Part shown: positions 1 through 7,031 of the stretch, in pieces
Layout: each line of letters starts with the position of its first letter
Position numbering within the stretch: position 1 is the first letter of the stretch
Notes under the pieces: model-generated
The model's database searches: none
The model's input: only the letters and a program-made list of their open reading frames with translations
What the model was told of the DNA's origin: nothing
Translations under genes and position numbers: made by a program
Assembly (NCBI RefSeq): GCF_900539295.1
Contig: NZ_UQBH01000038.1
Span: 1 to 16,318 of the forward strand
Length of the DNA stretch: 16,318 nucleotides
From: an uncultured Megasphaera sp.
GTDB lineage: Bacteria; Bacillota; Negativicutes; Veillonellales; Megasphaeraceae
Direction: 5' to 3'

Positions 1-75
1 AGAGATCTCCGTTTGTGTCTCTTTTTATATGTCCGAATTCATTATACAATCAACCCAAAAAACTTTACGGGGCAA

Positions 76-107
76 TTGTGGTACATTGCCCGGAAATGTG
101 GTAAACT
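76..107 (+). promoter_or_regulatory. Possible extended -10 promoter for yacL
   Basis: TGG precedes TAAACT at 102-107, which gives an extended -10 (TGn at 99-101). The best -35 is a poor TTGTGG at 76-81 with a long 20-base spacer, so recognition would rest on the extended -10. The first 75 bases of the window are AT-rich and hold no gene. A short AGAGA (1-5) / TCTCT (18-22) pairing followed by T-rich sequence might be the end of an upstream terminator, but it is too weak to call. Weak evidence overall. Confidence 0.3.
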
Positions 108-152
108 AGTACAGTTACAATGAGATGTGGAGAGAGAGGTGTCTTTTACGTT

Positions 153-1331
153 ATGGAAGATAAAACGAGTTCGGACTATAAAGGACGGAAATCGAAGAAA
201 TTTAACGCCCGCATTGTAGCTGATAATATCATGAAGGGCGTCATCATGCTGATCATGGTGGTCATTTTTGTCATGATTGCCGATCAGCTCATCGGGACTC
301 CTTTTATCAGTGCGGAAATTGAAGGTGAATTTTTCCACGGCAGCATTTTTGGAACGACCATCATGGCCGTCATGACCTACATCATCGGCATCATTCTCGG
401 TGCTCTCGTAGGCTATGGCATTTCGCCTTTTGCGCTGCGCCTTATTTGGGCTGCCATTCATCGTATCGAATTAGGACTCAACGATTTTGAAAGCCAGGAT
501 ATCATTGTCGGGACGTTAGGTTTGCTTTTTGGACTTATTATTGCAAATTTAATTGGATTGGCCTTCGCTCGACTGCCGATTATTGGCGCTTACGGACCGA
601 TCGTATTCAATATCGTCTTTGGGTACGCCGGCATGAGCATTGCCGTCCGCAAGAAGAGTGAAATCATCGCCCTCGTGGGGAACTTGCGCCTGGGCAGGCC
701 TAACAAGGAGCACAGCAAGCGCAGGGAACCGGAATTTTCCGGGAAACTCCTCGATACGAGCGCCATCATCGACGGCCGCATTGCCGAAATCTGCAGCACC
801 GGTTTTCTCGAAGGCCCGCTGCTGGTTCCCGTATTCGTCTTGGAAGAACTTCAGCTCATTGCCGATTCGTCGGATCTGCTGAAGCGGAATAAGGGCCGCC
901 GCGGCCTCGATATCTTGAAGCAGATGCAGGAAGATAACTACGTCGAGGTTCGCATCATCAATGACAATTTTGACGACGTCCAGGGCGTCGACTCCAAGCT
1001 CGTCCGCCTGGGCCGCAAGATCAATGCCAAGGTCGTCACCAATGACTACAACCTGAACAAGGTCGCCGGTCTGCAGGGCGTAGCTGTCCTCAATATCAAC
1101 GATTTAGCTAATGCTTTAAAGCCGGCCCGCGTTCCCGGTGAGCAGATGAATGTCCTCATCGTCAAGGCCGGGAAGGAAGAAAACCAAGGTGTTGCCTACC
1201 TCGATGACGGAACGATGATCGTCGTCGAAGACGGCCAGAAATATATCGGCTCTACTATGCCGGTTACGGTCACGTCTGTCCTGCAGACGTCGGCCGGGCG
1301 CATGATATTCGTTAAAATCGCAAATGAGTAG
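153..1331 (+). CDS. YacL-type membrane-anchored PIN-TRAM domain protein
   Basis: This is a 392-residue predicted membrane protein with a cytoplasmic PIN-type ribonuclease domain and a C-terminal TRAM RNA-binding domain. Four hydrophobic segments are visible at about 28-47, 66-90, 117-140 and 145-165. The PIN domain starts at LLDTSAIIDGR, with D201, E231/E232, D280 and D298 as likely metal-binding acidic residues. The TRAM domain covers about 328-388. The open frame extends to an ATG at 120, but ATG 153 is preferred because AGAGAGAGGTG (131-141) lies at a suitable distance upstream. Position directly before ispD and gltX matches B. subtilis yacL, which follows radA and disA and precedes ispD. 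In that family the substrate is not firmly known, so the RNase role is inferred from the PIN fold. The next gene begins within a few bases, indicating co-transcription. Confidence 0.88.
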   Translation: MEDKTSSDYKGRKSKKFNARIVADNIMKGVIMLIMVVIFVMIADQLIGTPFISAEIEGEFFHGSIFGTTIMAVMTYIIGIILGALVGYGISPFALRLIWAAIHRIELGLNDFESQDIIVGTLGLLFGLIIANLIGLAFARLPIIGAYGPIVFNIVFGYAGMSIAVRKKSEIIALVGNLRLGRPNKEHSKRREPEFSGKLLDTSAIIDGRIAEICSTGFLEGPLLVPVFVLEELQLIADSSDLLKRNKGRRGLDILKQMQEDNYVEVRIINDNFDDVQGVDSKLVRLGRKINAKVVTNDYNLNKVAGLQGVAVLNINDLANALKPARVPGEQMNVLIVKAGKEENQGVAYLDDGTMIVVEDGQKYIGSTMPVTVTSVLQTSAGRMIFVKIANE

Positions 1332-1336
1332 GTGAA
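1328..1336 (+). promoter_or_regulatory. Shine-Dalgarno that selects the ispDF start
   Basis: The yacL stop codon is embedded in GTAGGTGAA. The AGGTG core (1330-1334) sits 6 bases before GTG 1341. It overlaps the alternative GTG at 1332, which therefore has no usable ribosome binding site. Confidence 0.6.
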
Positions 1337-1340
1337 ATGT

Positions 1341-2501
1341 GTGAAAGTATCTGTCATCGTGGTAGCGGCCGGCACAGGGAGCCGCTTCGGTTACGAGCGG
1401 AATAAGCTCTTTTATCCGCTGTGCGGCGAACCGGTGCTGACCCATACCCTGAGGAACATCTTCGCTGCCCGCTCGGTTCATGAAGTGGTCATCGTCCATT
1501 CCCGCATCGATACCAAGGAAATCCGCCGTATTGTCGATGATCTCCATCCTATCCAGCCCGTTCGCTATACCTTTGGAGGGGCTGAACGGGAAGATTCGGT
1601 GTATAATGGATTACTTGCCGCTAGTCCCGATATGGACGTCGTCATGGTTCACGACGGAGCCCGTCCCTTTGCGCCTCCCGATTGGTATGATCAGGGGGCG
1701 GTCATGATGGAGACGGCCCGGGCGGCGATTTACGGCATTCCTTTAAAGGATACGGTCAAGGTCCGCGGCGAAGACGGCCGCCTGCATACGCTGAACCGCA
1801 GTCGTTTGGTGGCGGCCCAGACACCGCAGATTTTCCATCGTGACTTACTGATGGAAGCCCATAAACAGGCGCGGCTGAAAGGCCTTAAGGCGACGGATGA
1901 TGCCGCCCTCGTCGAGGCCATGGGCGTTCCCGTCGTCATCCTCGAAGGCAGTGATAAGAATCGCAAAGTGACGACGCGCGACGACATTCCCATCCTGTCC
2001 CTATATCTGAAAGGGCGGGAGGTTCAGCGCATCGGCACGGGCTATGACGTCCACCGTTTAGTAAAAGGGCGGAAGCTCATTCTCGGCGGCGTCGAGATCC
2101 CCTTTGACCGCGGCCTCGAGGGTCATTCTGATGCCGACGTCCTCATTCACGCCGTCATGGACGCCCTGTTGGGAGCGGCAGGTCTTCGTGATATCGGGAC
2201 CTATTTCCCCGATACGGATCAAAACTTTAAAGACATTTCCAGCTTAGTTTTGTTGTCAAAAGTCCGCCATCTCTTACAGGAAAAGTGCTGCCGCATCGTC
2301 AATCTTGACGTGACCTTGTTGGCACAGCAGCCGAAGGTCAAACCTTTTGTGCCGCAGATGATTGAAAATATTGCCGAGGCCCTGCGAATTTCTAAGTCGG
2401 CCGTCTCCGTCAAGGCGACGACGACCGAAACCTTAGGCTTCGTCGGCCGGGAAGAGGGCATGGCTGCCCAGGCGGCTGCCATGATCCTAAGCTATCAATA
2501 A
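1341..2501 (+). CDS. ispDF: Bifunctional IspD/IspF (MEP cytidylyltransferase and MEcPP synthase)
   Basis: This is a 386-residue fusion of two MEP-pathway enzymes. IspD (about 1-226) joins CTP to methylerythritol 4-phosphate. IspF (about 229-386) cyclises CDP-ME 2-phosphate to MEcPP. IspD signatures are the nucleotide-binding AAGTGSRFG with K22, HDGARPF (104-110), LKDTVKV, and the DKNRKVT segment near 205-211. IspF signatures are the metal-binding D236 and H238 in GYDVHRL, H270 after GHSDADVL, FPDTD (289-293), and TTTETLGF followed by GREEGMA. Both active sites look intact. The fusion skips IspE, the intervening kinase, which is not in this window. Separate ispD and ispF genes are usual in Firmicutes, while fusions are best known in alpha- and epsilon-proteobacteria. 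GTG 1341 is chosen over GTG 1332 on ribosome-binding-site spacing. Confidence 0.95.
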   Translation: MKVSVIVVAAGTGSRFGYERNKLFYPLCGEPVLTHTLRNIFAARSVHEVVIVHSRIDTKEIRRIVDDLHPIQPVRYTFGGAEREDSVYNGLLAASPDMDVVMVHDGARPFAPPDWYDQGAVMMETARAAIYGIPLKDTVKVRGEDGRLHTLNRSRLVAAQTPQIFHRDLLMEAHKQARLKGLKATDDAALVEAMGVPVVILEGSDKNRKVTTRDDIPILSLYLKGREVQRIGTGYDVHRLVKGRKLILGGVEIPFDRGLEGHSDADVLIHAVMDALLGAAGLRDIGTYFPDTDQNFKDISSLVLLSKVRHLLQEKCCRIVNLDVTLLAQQPKVKPFVPQMIENIAEALRISKSAVSVKATTTETLGFVGREEGMAAQAAAMILSYQ

Positions 2502-2531
2502 TAGTAAGTACGCATTTAGGAGGAATTTTTT

Positions 2532-3992
2532 ATGTCACAGGAAGTACGCGTTCGTTTTGCTCCGAGCCCGACGGGACCGTTCCACATCGGCGGCGCCCGT
2601 TCGGCACTGTTCAACTACCTTGTCGCCAAACACACGGGCGGCAAGTTCGTCGTCCGCATCGAAGATACGGACCGCAAACGTTCGACGTCCGAATCGGAAG
2701 AAAATATTAAAGAAGCTTTGAAATGGCTGGGCATTACCTGGGATGAAGGTATCGATGTCGGCGGATCCGACGGCCCGTACCGCCAGACCGAACGCCTGGA
2801 CATTTATCAGAAATATACGGACAAGCTCTTGGCCGAAGGCAAAGCCTACTACTGTTTCTGCACGCCGGAAGAACTGGAAGCTGAAAAAAATGCTCAGCTT
2901 GCCAAAGGCGAAACGCCGGTATACTCGGGAAAATGCGCCGATCTTCCGAAAGAAACGGTCGAACAGTACTTAAAAGAAGGCCGTCCCCACGTCATCCGCA
3001 TTAAGACGCCGAAAAATGAAATGATTGAACTCGACGACCTGGTCCGGGGCCACGTATCCTTCGACTCCAATAACGTCGGCGACTTCGTCATCGTCAAATC
3101 GGACGGCATTCCGGTCTACAACTACTGCGTCGTCCTCGACGATGCCTTGATGCACATCACTCACGTCATCCGTGCGGAAGAACATCTGTCCAACACGCCG
3201 CGGCAGCTCGTCATTTACAAGGCCTTGGGCTTCGATGCACCGCAGTTTGCTCACGTATCGCTGATCCTCGGCGCGGACAAGAAGAAGATGAGTAAGCGTC
3301 ACGGCGCCACCTCGGTTCAGCAGTACCGCGACATGGGCTATCTTCCCGATGCCCTGGTAAACTTCCTGGCTCTCCTCGGCTGGACGCCGGACAGCGATCA
3401 GGAAATCTTCAGCCGCGACGAATTGAATGAACAGTTCTCCTTGAGCCGCGTCGCTAAGAATCCGGCCGTCTTTGACATTGAAAAGTTGAACTGGATCAAC
3501 TTCCATTACATGAAAGAACTCGATGAAGATGCGCTCTACACCCTGTGCCTGCCCCATCTCCAAAAGGCCGGTTATGCCAGTGAAAACCCGGACAGTGCCG
3601 AAGCCGCTTGGCTCAAAGCCGTCTGCGCTGCCATGCGTGAACACGTTCAGTACGGGGCTCAGATCGTCGACGCCGCCAAGGTCTTCTTTACGGAAGACTT
3701 TGCTCCGGAAAACGAAGAAACGGCAGCTGTCCTTGCTGAAGAAACAGCACCGGCAGTTCTCTCCATGTTCCGCGACGAACTGAAGGCCCTCGACGAAGTC
3801 ACGCCCGATACGGTACAGCCCTTATTCAAAAAGATTCAAAAGGGTCTCAAAGTAAAAGGGAAATTTGTCTACATGCCAATCCGCGTGGCCATTACCGGCG
3901 TCATGCACGGCCCCGATTTGAACGTCATCGTCGCCCTCATGGGCCGCGATAAAGTTTTGAATCGCCTGAATGCAAGCCTTGACAATAAATAA
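2532..3992 (+). CDS. gltX: Glutamyl-tRNA synthetase
   Basis: This class I aminoacyl-tRNA synthetase of 486 residues charges tRNA-Glu in the cytoplasm. The HIGH-type motif is PSPTGPFHIGG (11-21) and the KMSKS-type motif is KMSKR (252-256). A CFC (108-110), Y131, C135 arrangement matches the zinc-binding knuckle found in many GluRS. DYSQ-like or glutamine-specific features are absent, and length and motifs fit GluRS rather than GlnRS. Whether it is discriminating, or also charges tRNA-Gln for GatCAB amidation, cannot be told by eye. A clear AGGAGG (2518-2523) precedes ATG 2532, 30 bases after ispDF, so it probably belongs to the same operon. In B. subtilis gltX is followed by cysE then cysS; cysE is missing here and a new promoter begins just after the stop. 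Confidence 0.97.
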   Translation: MSQEVRVRFAPSPTGPFHIGGARSALFNYLVAKHTGGKFVVRIEDTDRKRSTSESEENIKEALKWLGITWDEGIDVGGSDGPYRQTERLDIYQKYTDKLLAEGKAYYCFCTPEELEAEKNAQLAKGETPVYSGKCADLPKETVEQYLKEGRPHVIRIKTPKNEMIELDDLVRGHVSFDSNNVGDFVIVKSDGIPVYNYCVVLDDALMHITHVIRAEEHLSNTPRQLVIYKALGFDAPQFAHVSLILGADKKKMSKRHGATSVQQYRDMGYLPDALVNFLALLGWTPDSDQEIFSRDELNEQFSLSRVAKNPAVFDIEKLNWINFHYMKELDEDALYTLCLPHLQKAGYASENPDSAEAAWLKAVCAAMREHVQYGAQIVDAAKVFFTEDFAPENEETAAVLAEETAPAVLSMFRDELKALDEVTPDTVQPLFKKIQKGLKVKGKFVYMPIRVAITGVMHGPDLNVIVALMGRDKVLNRLNASLDNK

Positions 3993-4002
3993 TGATTGTC
4001 TC

Positions 4003-4031
4003 TTGACAGATAACTGATTATTAGGTACTAT
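4003..4031 (+). promoter_or_regulatory. Sigma-A type promoter for the cysS operon
   Basis: A consensus TTGACA (4003-4008) is separated by exactly 17 bases from TACTAT (4026-4031). It lies 11 bases after the gltX stop and immediately upstream of the T-box leader, so transcription would start near 4038. Confidence 0.8.
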
Positions 4032-4260
4032 ATACGTACATATTAATTAATAACATGTATCAAATAGTATGTTTGAATACGCATCTGCGATGAGCAAAAT
4101 GAGTTGCAGTGGCATCCGCCAGAGAGAAAAAGCCGTGGCTGAGAGCTTTTTCAGGTCATAAGACTGCAATGCTGCCTTTGTGAGCAGGCCGGGTGAATGG
4201 AGTAATCCGGTCCGGGTGCGCCCGTTACTGCGCAGCAAAGATTACGGCTGTGCCGTAAAA

Positions 4261-4291
4261 ACAGAGTGGAACCGCGGGCCACCGTCTCTGT
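4261..4291 (+). promoter_or_regulatory. T-box antiterminator
   Basis: ACAGAG (4261-4266) pairs with CTCTGT (4286-4291), leaving the TGGAACC bulge to bind the tRNA 3' end. GCGG and CCGT can form the inner helix. The 3' half overlaps the terminator stem, so the two structures exclude each other. Confidence 0.8.
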
Positions 4292-4313
4292 CATAAGGGA
4301 TGGTGGCTTTTTT
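4278..4313 (+). terminator. Intrinsic terminator of the cysS T-box
   Basis: GCCACC (4278-4283) pairs with GGTGGC (4302-4307). The stem continues inward through 4284-4288/4297-4301, with wobbles, to about 11 base pairs and an 8-base loop. Six T residues (4308-4313) follow. It is the default off-state of the riboswitch. Confidence 0.9.
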
Positions 4314-4340
4314 GGTTTATTTTTTCAGGGGGGAAACAGT

Positions 4341-5786
4341 ATGAGAGAACTGAAAGTATACAATACGCTGACTCGTAAAAAGGAGACCTTCGTTCCCGTC
4401 ACACCGGGCCAGGTCAAGATGTATGTTTGTGGTATTACGCCGTATAACCATTCCCACATGGGGAATGCCCGTCCTTTCGTAACTTGGGACGTCATCCAGC
4501 GTTACTTGGAACACCTCGGCTATGAAGTCACGCATATCCAGAACTTTACCGACGTCGATGACAAGATCATCAATGCTGCCAACGGTGAAGGCGTCAGCTG
4601 GGATACGATTTCCAACCGCTACATTGCGGCTTACTTCGATGTCATGGACAAACTCCACATCCGTCGGGCTGACCGCTATCCCCGTGTTTCGGAACACATG
4701 GATGACATCATCGAAATGGTACAGGGCCTGGTCGACAAGGGCGACGCTTACGTCATCGACAATGACGTCTATTACAGCGTCGAAAAATTCGACGACTACG
4801 GTGAACTGAGCGGCCGCAGCCTGGACGACATGGAAGCCGGCGCCCGCGTCGACGTCGACGACCGCAAGCATAATCCCATGGACTTTGCCCTCTGGAAGGG
4901 CGCTAAACCGGGTGAACCGGCATGGGACAGCCCCTGGGGGAAAGGCCGCCCGGGCTGGCATATCGAATGCTCGGCTATGAGCCATAAATACCTCGGCGAT
5001 ACCTTTGACTTCCACGGCGGCGGCAGCGACCTCATTTTCCCGCACCATGAAAATGAAATTGCCCAGTCCGAAGCCTTTACGGGTAAGAAACCGATGGTTA
5101 AATACTGGCTGCATAACGGCTTCATTACCATTAACTCTGAAAAAATGAGCAAGTCCTTGAATAACTTCTTCTTAGTCAAAGACGTCCTGGCTCATTACAG
5201 CCCTGACGCTCTTCGTTTCTTCCTCATTTCCAACCACTATCGCAGCCCCTTGGACTTCAGCGATGAACGGTTGGACGAAATGACGCGCAGCCTGGATCGC
5301 TTGGGAACGGCCATCGACAACGTCTTGGAACTCCTTGAAATGCCGGCCGGCAGCAAGTCTCCAGAAGCGGAACAGCTTTTGGCAGCTGCCAAGAAAGACG
5401 AAGATGACTTTGAAACGGCTATGTGCGACGATTTCAACACGGCTCTGGCCAGTGCTGCCATGTTCGACTTGGCCAAGAACGTCAACATCTATAAAAATGC
5501 CGTCGTCACCAACGACGTTCCCGTCGACTCTTCGGTCGTGTCCGAAGTCAAACGAATCTTCAAGACCTTTACGGACATCCTCGGTATCCTTGAAGAACGC
5601 TGGGAAGGGCAGAAAGCCAATGCCAGCAGCAAGGACTACGACGATTTGATGCAGGTCATCCTCGACGTCCGTCAGGAATGCCGCGTTCAGAAGCAGTTTG
5701 CCCTGGCTGATGCCATCCGCAACAAGCTGGCAGCTCTCGGCATTACCATCGAAGATTCTCCCCAGGGAGCGCGCTGGAAAAAGTGA
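4341..5786 (+). CDS. cysS: Cysteinyl-tRNA synthetase
   Basis: This class I synthetase of 481 residues charges tRNA-Cys. The HIGH-type segment is NHSHMGNARP following VCGITPY, and the KMSKS motif is exact at 268-272. Probable zinc ligands are C30, C210 (in WHIEC), H235 and E239, close to the E. coli pattern of C28, C209, H234 and E238. The open frame reaches back to 4266, inside the T-box terminator. ATG 4341 is chosen because AGGGGGGAAA (4327-4336) lies directly before it and the protein then begins MRELKVYNTLT, typical of the family. Its expression should respond to tRNA-Cys charging through the upstream T-box. The stop codon overlaps the GTG start of mini-RNase III, so the two are translationally coupled. 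Confidence 0.97.
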   Translation: MRELKVYNTLTRKKETFVPVTPGQVKMYVCGITPYNHSHMGNARPFVTWDVIQRYLEHLGYEVTHIQNFTDVDDKIINAANGEGVSWDTISNRYIAAYFDVMDKLHIRRADRYPRVSEHMDDIIEMVQGLVDKGDAYVIDNDVYYSVEKFDDYGELSGRSLDDMEAGARVDVDDRKHNPMDFALWKGAKPGEPAWDSPWGKGRPGWHIECSAMSHKYLGDTFDFHGGGSDLIFPHHENEIAQSEAFTGKKPMVKYWLHNGFITINSEKMSKSLNNFFLVKDVLAHYSPDALRFFLISNHYRSPLDFSDERLDEMTRSLDRLGTAIDNVLELLEMPAGSKSPEAEQLLAAAKKDEDDFETAMCDDFNTALASAAMFDLAKNVNIYKNAVVTNDVPVDSSVVSEVKRIFKTFTDILGILEERWEGQKANASSKDYDDLMQVILDVRQECRVQKQFALADAIRNKLAALGITIEDSPQGARWKK

Positions 5787-6268
5787 AATTCAAACAACTC
5801 CAAGCTTTAAAAAAACGGGCTTATCAGGCCTTTGCCGAAGGCAAGCGCCTCGATGTCCCTGAAAATGATGCAGCCCATCTCGATTCTATCAACCTGGCTT
5901 TTGTCGGCGATGCCTATTATGCCCTGACCCTGCGCAAACGCCTGGTTGAGACGGGAATTCCCCAGGTCCAGGTCCTCCACGGCCTGGCGGCGGAATTCGT
6001 GTCGGCCAAGGCTCAGGCCTGGGTCTACCGCCGGATTCGCGATCGTCTGACAGAAGAAGAAAAAATGGTCTGTCAACGAGCTCGCAATGCCCATACCATG
6101 GCGCCTAAAAGTGCAACCGTTGCCGAATACCACGACAGTACGGCACTGGAAGCGCTGGTCGGCTTTTTAGTCATGGCCGGACAGGAGACACGGCTGGCCG
6201 AGATTATGGAACTGATTTATGAAGAAACAAAGGCTTACTGCAGCCAAACCAGAGGAGGCATGGAATGA
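5783..6268 (+). CDS. mrnC: Mini-ribonuclease III
   Basis: This 161-residue protein is a ribonuclease III catalytic domain without a double-stranded RNA-binding domain. In B. subtilis the enzyme trims the ends of 23S rRNA precursor. The signatures are VGDAYYALTLRKRLV, with catalytic D43, and STALEALVGFL, with catalytic E123. RARNAHTMAPKSATV is the conserved RNA-contact loop region. B. subtilis MrnC has its catalytic Asp near residue 23, so this protein carries about 20 extra N-terminal residues, basic and alanine-rich. GTG 5783 overlaps the cysS stop (GTGA) with no strong ribosome binding site, suggesting coupled translation. A start further in cannot be ruled out, but no better ATG or GTG with a Shine-Dalgarno is evident before the conserved core. 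Adjacent rlmB also acts on 23S rRNA. Confidence 0.92.
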   Translation: MKFKQLQALKKRAYQAFAEGKRLDVPENDAAHLDSINLAFVGDAYYALTLRKRLVETGIPQVQVLHGLAAEFVSAKAQAWVYRRIRDRLTEEEKMVCQRARNAHTMAPKSATVAEYHDSTALEALVGFLVMAGQETRLAEIMELIYEETKAYCSQTRGGME

Positions 6269-7017
6269 GCGCGGATACACTTATCATCGGCCGCAACAGC
6301 GTTACCGAGGCCTTGAAGGCCGGCCGGTCCATTACCAAGATATACGTCGCTTCGGGCAATGAAACGAAGCCCTTGCAGCGGATTCGCGACCTTGCGTCTG
6401 ACCAGGACATCCTCGTCGAAGAAGCGCCGCTGAAGGTCCTGAACCGACTGGCGCCGGACAACCGTCACCAAGGGGTCATCGCCTTTGCCAAGGCCGTGGA
6501 ATATGCCGATTTGACGGACGTCCTCATCGCAGCCGATGAAAAGGGGAAGGTTCCCTTTTTGGTCCTTCTCGACGGCTTGGAAGACGTCCACAACGTAGGG
6601 GCTATTATCCGGACTGCCGAATGTGCCGGCGCCGATGCCGTCCTCCTGCCGAAACGCCGGTCGGCACCGATTAATGAAACTGTCGGCAAGACGTCGGCCG
6701 GAGCCGTCGAATACCTGCCTTTAGTGCAAATCGGGAATATTACCCAGACGCTGAAACAACTCAAAAAACGGGGGTTTTGGGTTATCGGCGCCGACATGGA
6801 CGGTGAAACGGATTACTTCCACAGCTCTTTGACCGATCCCGTTGTCCTCGTTATCGGAAGCGAGGGGCGGGGGATTTCCCATTTAGTCAAGGAGACCTGC
6901 GACGTCTTGGTCCAGATTCCCATGTTCGGCCACGTCAATTCTCTAAACGCCTCCGTAGCAGCGGCACTGCTCATGTATGAAGTCGTGCGCCAGCGTCAGG
7001 CGAATACTATCCAATAA
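6265..7017 (+). CDS. rlmB: 23S rRNA (guanosine-2'-O-)-methyltransferase RlmB, SpoU family
   Basis: This 250-residue TrmH/SpoU-family (SPOUT) enzyme is expected to 2'-O-methylate a guanosine in the 23S rRNA peptidyl-transferase region (G2251 in E. coli). The N-terminal L30e-like substrate-binding domain covers about 5-85. The catalytic knot shows motif 1 HNVGAIIRTAECAG (N110, R116), motif 2 LVIGSEGRGIS (E200), and motif 3 IPMFGHVNSLNASVAAA (N225, N228). ATG 6265 overlaps the mrnC stop as ATGA and has AGGAGG at 6253-6258. Order cysS-mrnC-rlmB matches B. subtilis cysS-mrnC-yacO. In that genome rae1 (yacP) comes next, but here sigH follows directly. The exact target nucleotide is inferred from family, as TrmH relatives can look similar. 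Confidence 0.92.
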   Translation: MSADTLIIGRNSVTEALKAGRSITKIYVASGNETKPLQRIRDLASDQDILVEEAPLKVLNRLAPDNRHQGVIAFAKAVEYADLTDVLIAADEKGKVPFLVLLDGLEDVHNVGAIIRTAECAGADAVLLPKRRSAPINETVGKTSAGAVEYLPLVQIGNITQTLKQLKKRGFWVIGADMDGETDYFHSSLTDPVVLVIGSEGRGISHLVKETCDVLVQIPMFGHVNSLNASVAAALLMYEVVRQRQANTIQ

Positions 7018-7025
7018 GCGAGGTG
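7018..7025 (+). promoter_or_regulatory. Shine-Dalgarno that selects the sigH start
   Basis: GCGAGGTG ends 6 bases before ATG 7032. The alternative GTG start at 7023 lies inside this site and so would have no ribosome binding site of its own. Confidence 0.6.
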
Positions 7026-7031
7026 TCGATA

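Larger units (their letters stand above)
4038..4313 (+). promoter_or_regulatory. T-box riboswitch specific for tRNA-Cys, upstream of cysS
   Basis: A complete T-box leader can be folded by eye. Stem I has the base helix CTGC (4085-4088)/GCAG (4184-4187), then a GA (kink-turn) motif ATGA (4090-4093) opposite GA (4182-4183). Above that come GCAAA (4094-4098)/TTTGT (4177-4181) and TTGCAGT (4104-4110)/ACTGCAA (4163-4169). The specifier loop strand between the last two helices, 4170-4176, reads TGCTGCC; both in-loop triplets are Cys codons, and 4173-4175 is structurally best placed. A distal arm is AAAAAGC (4127-4133)/GCTTTTT (4145-4151). TTACGGC (4242-4248)/GCCGTAA (4252-4258) is a likely Stem III. 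The T-box sequence GAGTGGAACCGCGGG holds UGGA (4267-4270), complementary to a UCCA acceptor end, fitting the U discriminator of tRNA-Cys. Uncharged tRNA-Cys should favour readthrough. Confidence 0.95.

Noticed and set aside
1..22. Terminator at the left edge
   Set aside because: Only a 5-base AGAGA/TCTCT pairing with a 12-base loop is visible; it is too weak and possibly cut by the window edge.
120..152. Longer N-terminus for the PIN-TRAM protein from ATG 120
   Set aside because: The Shine-Dalgarno lies inside this stretch and serves ATG 153; the added residues have no family resemblance.
2970..3644. Minus-strand open frame (224 codons) inside gltX
   Set aside because: It is a shadow of a conserved synthetase and has no independent signals.
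4266..4340. Extended cysS start at 4266
   Set aside because: This stretch is the T-box antiterminator and terminator, and a good ribosome binding site sits before ATG 4341.
4317..5114. Long minus-strand open frame (265 codons) inside cysS
   Set aside because: It is antisense to a certain gene and its product lacks recognisable motifs.
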